From NCBI RefSeq assembly GCF_014898815.1, contig NW_026515533.1, positions 186,001 through 250,000 on the forward strand: 64,000 nucleotides of DNA, in the 5' to 3' direction. Positions 56,701 through 64,000 of the stretch are shown piece after piece. The position numbers and the translations under genes are program-made. Each line of letters starts with the position of its first letter. Within the stretch, counting starts at the first letter, position 1. The notes beneath the pieces are model-generated. The model worked only from the letters and a program-made list of their open reading frames with translations, was not told the origin of the DNA and did no database searches. The stretch comes from Panonychus citri (Eukaryota > Arthropoda > Arachnida > Trombidiformes > Tetranychidae).

Positions 56701-59500
56701 TACAACTTTTATCTTCACCTTTTCCACCATCAAACATATTATCTTTTCACCTTCATCATCTTCTCATCCAACACCACCTCATGATCATCATGGTTCCCAT
56801 GTTTCAAAATGTTTATCTCTCTCTCTCTCTCCTGAATGAAATAATAACGATAATTTAATCATCCAAAGCTCAATTTTATCCTCAAATCGAAGGTAAAAAA
56901 ATCATCATTCCCTGATTCTTGGTGATGACCACTCACTTGATTATCTCCATCATCACTATCTTACTGGTCAGTATTGAAAAACTTACATTCTGTTTTCTTT
57001 GACATTATTTATTAGCATTAATTTGATCACCATTAACCTTATCTGAAAGATGAGGAGGAGGATGATGATGAGGATAATATAAATGGACCAGAATCTCAGA
57101 TTAAATTGGAAATTGTGAACAAGAATAACATTCTCACCGTTATATTGATTCATTATGCTCATGTAAAAGCTATAAGAATATTTTATCACAATTTTCTCTG
57201 GAAATGAAGAAGAAGAAGGAGAAAAAAAGTTCCATCGAAAAGAAAAATTTGACCACAAACTTTTTCTTCTTCTTGACCAATTCAATTATCATCAGGAAAC
57301 GTAGTAACTTTATCACCATCTTCCCCTGAATAATATAAGATTGGCTCTTAATTCATGGATTCACAATCGATTTACATAAACTGAACTTTATTTTCATAAC
57401 CTACTATTCAATTTACATAAAGATTCAATGTTAACATATAAACTTATTATTTAAATGAAATTTTCACTTTCACCCCTACTCGAATTCACCATGATAATAT
57501 TATCATCTTCATCCTCCTCCTGAATTATCATCATGCTTCATTATCATCACTCTCTTTTGGCTAACATTCACATTTTCGAGTTCCATCTTAAATCTATTTG
57601 AAAAGTTCTAACGGAAAAAGAACTCCAACTTTTTTCTTCTCTCTTTTTATTCTTAAACATCAGTTCTGATTCAGAACTTTTCTCTTCGGAACATTTTTGC
57701 CAGGTTTCCATTTCAATGGTTTCTCTGATTGTTGTAATGATTTCAACCTCGAATCTGATTCTATTTCGAGTGAGTGAGAGTGAAAAGTTTTTTCTACTTT
57801 TTTCGAAACAATCTTTTCTTAAATTCTATTCAACTCATTTGATTCCATTTCATCATGAGAATTCGTATTAATAGAATCAGAATGAATTTCTTTTCTCAAA
57901 AAAAAAGTGTATCAAATTTGAATTTGGATGTAGAAAAAAAACTGAAATTCTGATCAGATATTAAACAGAAAGAAAAAAGTTCTTAACAAAAATATTTTTC
58001 AATTCGGCTCATGGTATTCATCATGATGATATCATGCAAATAGTGATTAGTATCATGAAATAACATGAATCAATGTGTCTTGTGTTTCTGGACAGGTTTT
58101 GGAATCACATTTTCATGGGTTTAATGAGCCGCATGTAAACCAGAATCAGAACTTTTGTTTTTATTCCTCCTTCTCTTTCAATCAGAACTATCGTTTTCTC
58201 ATGAATTTACATGGAGTAAAAACTTGGAATCATGGAAAGTTATTTATTTTCATTGAAAAATAGCACACGATGAGAAAATCTTTAAGAAAATGGTTCATTT
58301 TCATGATGATTATAATGTTGATTCTGATAGATCATGATAGAAACAGAATTTGATTAATATATAACAATAATATTTGTCACATGAGATATTCATGGTTATC
58401 ATTTATTATCATGTTTCACATTTTGTGGAGCAAATTGTCAAACAGATTCTGTAACAAACTATTCATCTGTTATCCGGTTATTTATCATGGCTTTTTCATG
58501 ATGATTCTGATGATCATGGTGAACATCATGAAGATGATATTATTATTATATCAACTATAAGGAGAAAGGGGAACTTTTTTCTTTCTCTCTTCTATTCTAA
58601 TCTTCAATTTGTTCGGGAAAATTATCGTTATCCTCAGTTGATTACATCATGAATTTCAGTTTGTTTACCTTGGAACAAAGTTTTCTTATTTCTTTGAGTG
58701 ATAAAAGTTTCTCTTTCAGATTTTGTTTCCATTCCAATGTTTCCATGATAATATGATTCTGAGTAAGGTGTTGATGCTGATTATCATTGTATCTTCATGG
58801 TGATGATAATGATGATATCATGATTGTCTCTGGTTCTCTCTCAGTGAGTGATGAGCATTTCTCCCTTGAGGAAATATGATTCTTGATATTCTGTCTCTCT
58901 CATGCTCTTTCTTTCTGATTGTTATCATTTTTATTCTGATGTTGAAAATGAAGTTGATATTGAGTAGATAACTCGAAAGAATAATATTATTAGAACTTTT
59001 TTCTCTTCTTTTTTAAGGTGAAAATAAGAGAGAGAGAGAAAATAATACAAAGTTTCAGAATTTTAAGAATTTTTTTCTTAAAAGTTCATTTTCACTGAAT
59101 TCTTATTATTATATACACTCCCTGTCATTCATTTTCTGCTTTTTAGATATTACATTCTAGACCATGCTCAAGTTTCATGAGACTCATGGATTCATCTGGT
59201 ATAACAAAATATCATTCTGATTATTATTAGTTCAATTTCATCATGAAAATCATAAACTTTTATGATTGACTGAACTTTTGAATGAGAAAAAAAGTTTTAT
59301 ATTGAAATGTTGATAACCTTTCGTTGTGATAATTTAATTTTGTTCAGACTTGATTAACAATCTTGATTGACAGTATTGAGAATCTGAATTAATTGTGGTC
59401 ACCTTTTTTTGTTTCTGTCATGTAATCATCTCAAAGGTAACATATTGTTATCCAGTTGGTCAGTTTACTTTTATCTCTGGTTTGATTTGACCAGTGGGGG

Positions 59501-59544
<44 letters not shown>

Positions 59545-60001
59545 AGCCCAATCAACAGTTTTGAATCAAACTTGTTTCAAAAAGGTTTCAAAAAAGTGCG
59601 TTTTTATTCAATGATGATTCAAACAATTTTGAAGCGTTTTGAAGTAAAATTGAGTCAGTTTTGAGTAAAATTTGAGTCAATTTTTACTTATTTTGAATCA
59701 ATATTGAAAATCATTCAAGCATATTCAATTAGATACAGAAAGATGTGAAATTTATTCTCATTAGCAAATAAACGAATTCTAAAGTTATAATTCTGATTTT
59801 CGTGCTGATATAAGAACCACTGAATTCAAACTCGGAAATATATTCTTGTGATATTGGAATCTATTCTAACTAACGAATCATCTTTCAATAAATCAGAATT
59901 CCAATGATTTTGAATCAAGTGTTTGAAAAAAATCTATGACAGCGAAAACTCAAAGATTCAATGAATTTATTTTAATCTTGATTATTTTCAATTATTCTAG
60001 T
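53753..60001. other. Long gene-poor region
   Basis: 6.2 kb of AT-rich sequence with many TCATGA/ATGATG runs, GA tracts (55970-55986, 59512-59542), CT tracts (56816-56831) and (ATG)n runs. Reading frames up to ~100 codons lack protein-like composition. I see no exon, RNA gene or element. Confidence 0.5.
59512..59542. repeat. (GA)n microsatellite
   Basis: Uninterrupted GA run following GAAA units, upstream of the 60 kb gene. Confidence 0.9.
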
Positions 60002-61761
60002 TTATTCAAAATTTTTTTCCCAAAGACTATTTTCATCGTCATCCTCCATCATATCGAATGGTGATATTGAATCATTTTTTATTGATTCAAATGAATTATC
60101 TTCTATTTCAGTTTGATCCACTTCTTGCTCATCCTCTTCAACCCGTGTAGAATCTGATCTTTTTTGTTGATTTTTATTCTTGGAGCTCATTTCTTTACCA
60201 ATTCGATTCCTGAGCATATTTTCTTGTTTTTCATCATATTGAGAATATCCAGCTTTTCTGAATGAATGATCTATGAAAAGATTCTTTGATTTAATAAGTG
60301 ATTAAATAGAAAAAGAATCATTACCTATTAAAGCTCTGATACGAGTTTGACCACGAATATAATCAAAATTTCCTTTGAAGGCTCATTCAAAGGATCATTG
60401 AATCGAGGACAAATACAAGAGAATCTTTCTGTTGATTCTTTGTATTGCTCTTTGTATTTTTCAATCTCACTTTCATCATAGAACTTTTCCTAAAGTAACA
60501 TTCTTGAAAAAGATTGGGAAAAGCTATATGAATTATTTGATAACCAAAGAATATGGATTTTTGATTTGGAACGAATCATTGCAATCTGATATTTATCAAG
60601 GGCAATGGAGCTCTCCTTCTATGAATATCTGATTCTGAAAAACAAAGAAAAATTATTAATGTGAATCAGTTTATTGTTTGATATTAATTAAGAATATTAC
60701 CCTTTTTCTTATTTTATAAGTTGGGTCACGAATCGGTATCTGAAATAATAATTTATCATCTCGCTGATCTTTTGTTAACGTTGAAAAGAGAAAATTAACA
60801 ACTTCAAGCGTATTTTTAACCATGTAAGCTAAAGGATCATTATCAGATAACCAGATTTTTCTCATTCAGAATTTCTAAACGTTGTTTGATTGCGTCTTGA
60901 TCTTTTTCAGGAAGTTTTGAAGCCCCATCATCACTCGAAATTTTATTATTTCTGACTTGGTTCCCACTTTCAGTAGGATTTTCAACCTCTTCTTTGTCTG
61001 CAGAGTTATTTTCCGTTGAATCATTTCAGTTTCTTGAATCTCATTTCTCGTACTTTCTTTGAAATGTTGAATTACTTCTTTGAATTTTTATCACTGAAAA
61101 CGTGCTTAACAGGTGATTCACCTATTTCCAATGGCTGGTGTTCTAGTGACAAAACTAATCGAGAATTTCCAACAACCCTTTCATGATTTTCCAAGTTTCA
61201 TTACAATCAACATTTATTCTCAAGTTCTTTTCAAATCAACGGAGTTATCTGTAATGGAAAAAAATCAATTGCAAATCAAATAAAATGATTAATATAAATT
61301 AGTTTAAACTCACCTGAAGTTGCTATTATTTGAGCTGAAAGCATTTGGCCTTGCACATTGAAGATGAAATTATTCATTCTTGGATCAAATATATCATCGA
61401 AAGGTAATTTAAAACCAAACTCAAGTAATTGATTTTCACTGATTTTCACTAAGAAAGGTTGTTTCCTCATCACAAAGTCTTCTGAGTAAATGTGGGGTAA
61501 CAAAATAGCATAACAGAAACCTTTTTCACATTTTCCTTGGCCATTTTTATTATTCGTTGAATTGTTTCCAATTGAATTTTTAGTCGCACTAGTTTGTCCA
61601 GAATCATAACTTCCGGTTTTCCTCGTGTTATCAGACGAATGAGGTAAATTATTTGTTAGATTTCTATTTAGAGACTGTTCCAGACTAGTTCTAGGCTGTG
61701 ATGAAAATGTTCTTATTTCACTATTTAAAGAAATTGATTTTTGTCGAGACTTTTGTGACAT
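60002..61761 (-). pseudogene. Left member of an unrecognised nuclear-type gene pair, degraded
   Basis: Exon 1 (61761-61314) starts MSQKSRQKSISLNSE and encodes a Ser/Asn-rich region and a compact domain (CYAILLPHIYSEDFV, LLEFGFKLPFDDIFDPRMNN); it ends at a phase-1 donor (TCAG|GTGAGT). Further coding pieces follow: KLPEKDQDAIKQRLEILNEK, WLSDNDPLAYMVKNTLEVVN, CPRFNDPLNEPS and GQTRIRALI. A phase-1 intron leads to DHSFRKAGYSQYDEKQENML and an acidic C-terminus (LWEKNFE). These align in order with the gene at 62.2-64 kb, including the identical intron position. At least four single-base frame breaks occur (for example near 60376 and 60860), several in A-runs, and the central Gly-rich block of the partner is not recognisable. 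Probably a decayed paralogue. Confidence 0.6.
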
Positions 61762-62169
61762 TTCGGAACAATTGAAATATCAATGGATGAGATTTAACAA
61801 AGAAAATGATGACAAGATTAAGAGGAAAAAATGATACTAAAAACTGGTTTATGCTGATGATTTTATTGAAGAAGAATTTTTCAAAAAGTTAAATGGACAT
61901 AAGGGGAAGAAAGTTTTCTTTTACCCTTGTAATCAACAAAAAAGTTAAATTTGAAATATTTCTGATACTTAACACAAAGTGTGAAATGTATGAACTTTTA
62001 ACAAGTAACAATAATAGGAAAATAAATATGTCATTAAATTCTATTGAATTTTAACGATTGAATTGATTAATTGAGAAAAATACGAAATATGAGAAGGAAA
62101 TTTGTACCTTTGATTGGATAATAATTTGATTTGTAATTGAATAAATTCTGACCTTGAATTCAGTTGAAA
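61762..62169. other. Spacer between the paired genes
   Basis: About 400 bp of AT-rich sequence; promoter of the left copy and 3' end of the right copy. Confidence 0.6.
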
Positions 62170-64000
62170 TTATTTTGGCATATGAGAAGCGATGAGATTA
62201 GCCAGAAAAGCCGGATTTGAAGCGAGTAAAGCTTTGACAGCTTCAATTTGATCATTGTTCAGAGCAGTTTGTGGTTGAACTGATTTCTGAGAATCATCAA
62301 CGACAGTCGAAACTGAAGATTCATTTGTTGTAGATAGATTACTCGAATCAGTTTCATCGTCTGAGATACGTGAAGAGCGCAGTTTCTTCACTATCTTTTT
62401 TTCGTCGGAATCCAAAGATCTTTTCCTAGTTGAGGAATAATTTCCACTGGGTCCAGCAATAGATTCTTCAGAAACAACTCCAGAATCAGCTGATATCTGA
62501 TTTGAATATTCCTCATCACGGTAAAGCTTCGGTGTAGAAATTCTGTACTGTGATGAAGGAAAATCTGTACCAAAATTTGAAGCATTATCAATATCACTTG
62601 AATCTTTTGCAGATCGTGAGATTGAAAGATCTAATTCCTGTTGAATAGATTCATTTTCAGCGTTGGTTATCTGTTCATCATCATTAACAGCCTGTTGATT
62701 CATAACGATATTTTCTTCATCTGTTGGGGGAATTTTATCATCTTCAGTCGGTTTAGTTGAATCATTTTCATTTGCATCAGCATTATCTGGTAATCTTTCA
62801 ATGGATGTTGAAAGTTTGGATTTGACGGTTGGGCTGTTTCTCATAGCGTCAAATGCTGAAACAGAAGTTGATTTATCCTTTTCATCAGAACTAGTTTCTC
62901 CGTCTTGATTATCACTTCCAAAGTCTGAGAAATTGAAATCATTTGAAGATTCTTTTTGAATCTTTTCTGAAGCTGCTGACTCTTCTTCGTCGTCTGATAT
63001 TTTTTCTTGCTTGATGAATGGTTGTGTTTATCATTGAAGCCAAACGAATATCTTCATCTCCTTCACTTGTATTGGAATTTTCGTCCATAGGACTTTGATC
63101 CCTGCGATGAGATGTTGATGGAGCAATTTTGTTCCGCTTATTATTCATCGCTTTGGACATATTAGTAACAAGGGTTTGCTCGTGACTGCGATCATATGAT
63201 GTTCTTTTTGATTTTCTTATAACATGATCTATTGGAGCAGAAAAAATCAAATTAAAATTAGAAAAAATACCAATTTCATAGAAATTCTGATAAACTCACC
63301 GAATAATGCCCGAATTCTCCTTTCTCCTAAGCCATCTTCATAAGCTCCTTGACATGGATACTTGAGAGGATCAGAATAATTCCAAATAGCTGCTAATCCT
63401 GTGTTACCACCTGTTCCTTTGAGAGTAACACCAACAAGCCAATGTTTGGGAAACGAGAATCTTATGATATTTGTCAAAATCGTTGAAGGTTGGATACCAC
63501 GACCGTGACCAGCACCCATTGCTTGTTTGTAATGAGAAGTTGCAATGGGAAGAATTCCTTCAATGAATGTTAGTGTTCCCGCTTCATGGGTTAGATCCTT
63601 TTCAGGAATATATCTAATTCCTTGTATATCAAAACCAATGTTAGTGGAAAGGTTTGGTTTGACAAGCTCTTTGTACTCTTTAAGGTGAACAATTGATTCC
63701 AAGACTTTTAGAATCTCATCGAAAGCTTGTTTGATTTTTTTTGGATCCATTTGATCTGAAATCAAATCTTTGATTTTTTTCAAATGAGAGTTGATTGATG
63801 ATAACTTAGCAGAATCAGAATCTTTTCTCTCTGTTTTAGATTCTGATGAGCAATCATCACAAGAAATATCAACGGTAACAACTGAAGGTGAAGATTTTGT
63901 TTTTGTTTTTTGTTGATTGTTGGAAATTTCGTCGGTTTTCTTGATTATTTTCTCGAAATCAAGATCACTTGTGACTGGCAATCCTTTCGATTGAAATTTC
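62170..64000 (-). CDS. Right member of an unrecognised nuclear-type gene pair (partial, weakly BEN-like)
   Basis: The first visible exon is open to the window edge and runs to 63313: KGLPVTSDLDFEKIIKK, a Ser/Asp-rich stretch, a helical region (DPKKIKQAFDEILKVLESIV) and a globular part (GIRYIPEKDLTHEAGTLTFI, PSTILTNIIRFSFPKHWLVG, TLKGTGGNTGLAAIW, DGLGERRIRALF). A phase-1 intron (CG|GTGAGT ... CAATAG|AT) leads to DHVIRKSKRTSYDRSHEQ. The rest, to stop 62170, is acidic and disordered with basic clusters (STRKRS, KKIVKKLRSSR) suggesting nuclear location. The globular part weakly recalls BEN domains (hydrophobic-R-hydrophobic-F, then G-T/S-x-x-G), a guess only. Near 63010-63050 the best frame requires one or two single-base shifts. 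No known function. Confidence 0.55.

Noticed and set aside
1..64000. CRISPR arrays, operons, ribosome-binding sites
   Set aside because: The window is eukaryotic; repeats seen are microsatellites or transposon-derived, with no regularly spaced unique spacers.

Overview
The window is AT-rich eukaryotic DNA with short GT-AG introns, sparse genes and many GA/CT microsatellites. Two long neuropeptide F (NPF, RPRF-amide) precursors, RNF144-type and MPND-type genes, a DEG/ENaC channel and Tc1/mariner debris point to an arthropod. Compact genes and lineage-specific duplications suggest a chelicerate, possibly a spider-mite-like mite; the species is inference, not shown by the sequence.

Layout. 1-11 kb: transposase remnants, a dispersed repeat, and the first NPF gene (minus, exons spread over 3.3-5.9 kb). 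13.5-17.3 kb: a second, divergent NPF gene, a small secreted protein with an Ile-Pro repeat, and a BAG-domain co-chaperone. 18.7-29.7 kb: a tandem cluster of GT10 (alpha-1,3-fucosyltransferase-like) genes on the minus strand. FT1 is intact, FT2-FT4 each carry reading-frame breaks, and a mosaic fragment contains a piece of MPND. 32.2-35.7 kb: a two-exon RNF144-type RBR E3 ligase. 37.2-42.2 kb: an inverted counterpart of the cluster with FT5 (plus), a BAG fragment, a truncated FT, a 97-aa membrane protein and the complete MPND-type JAMM/MPN gene. 44.7-47.1 kb: a very long pyrimidine-rich tract just upstream of a two-finger C2H2 gene (47.2-48.7 kb). 50-53.8 kb: a GM2-activator-like ML-domain gene and a broken DEG/ENaC gene. 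60.0-64.0 kb: two related minus-strand genes of an unrecognised nuclear-type family. The left copy is degraded and the right copy runs off the window.

The main story is repeated duplication, inversion and fragmentation around a fucosyltransferase family. Segments of the neighbouring BAG and MPND genes have been copied between the two FT loci, giving chimeric pseudogenes with visible junctions. Single-base frame breaks, often in short homopolymers, recur in FT2-FT4, the DEG/ENaC gene and the 60-64 kb pair, whereas RNF144, MPND, the zinc-finger gene, FT1, FT5's main body and the NPF genes are clean. This fits pseudogenization of redundant copies, but base-level assembly error cannot be excluded from one sequence.
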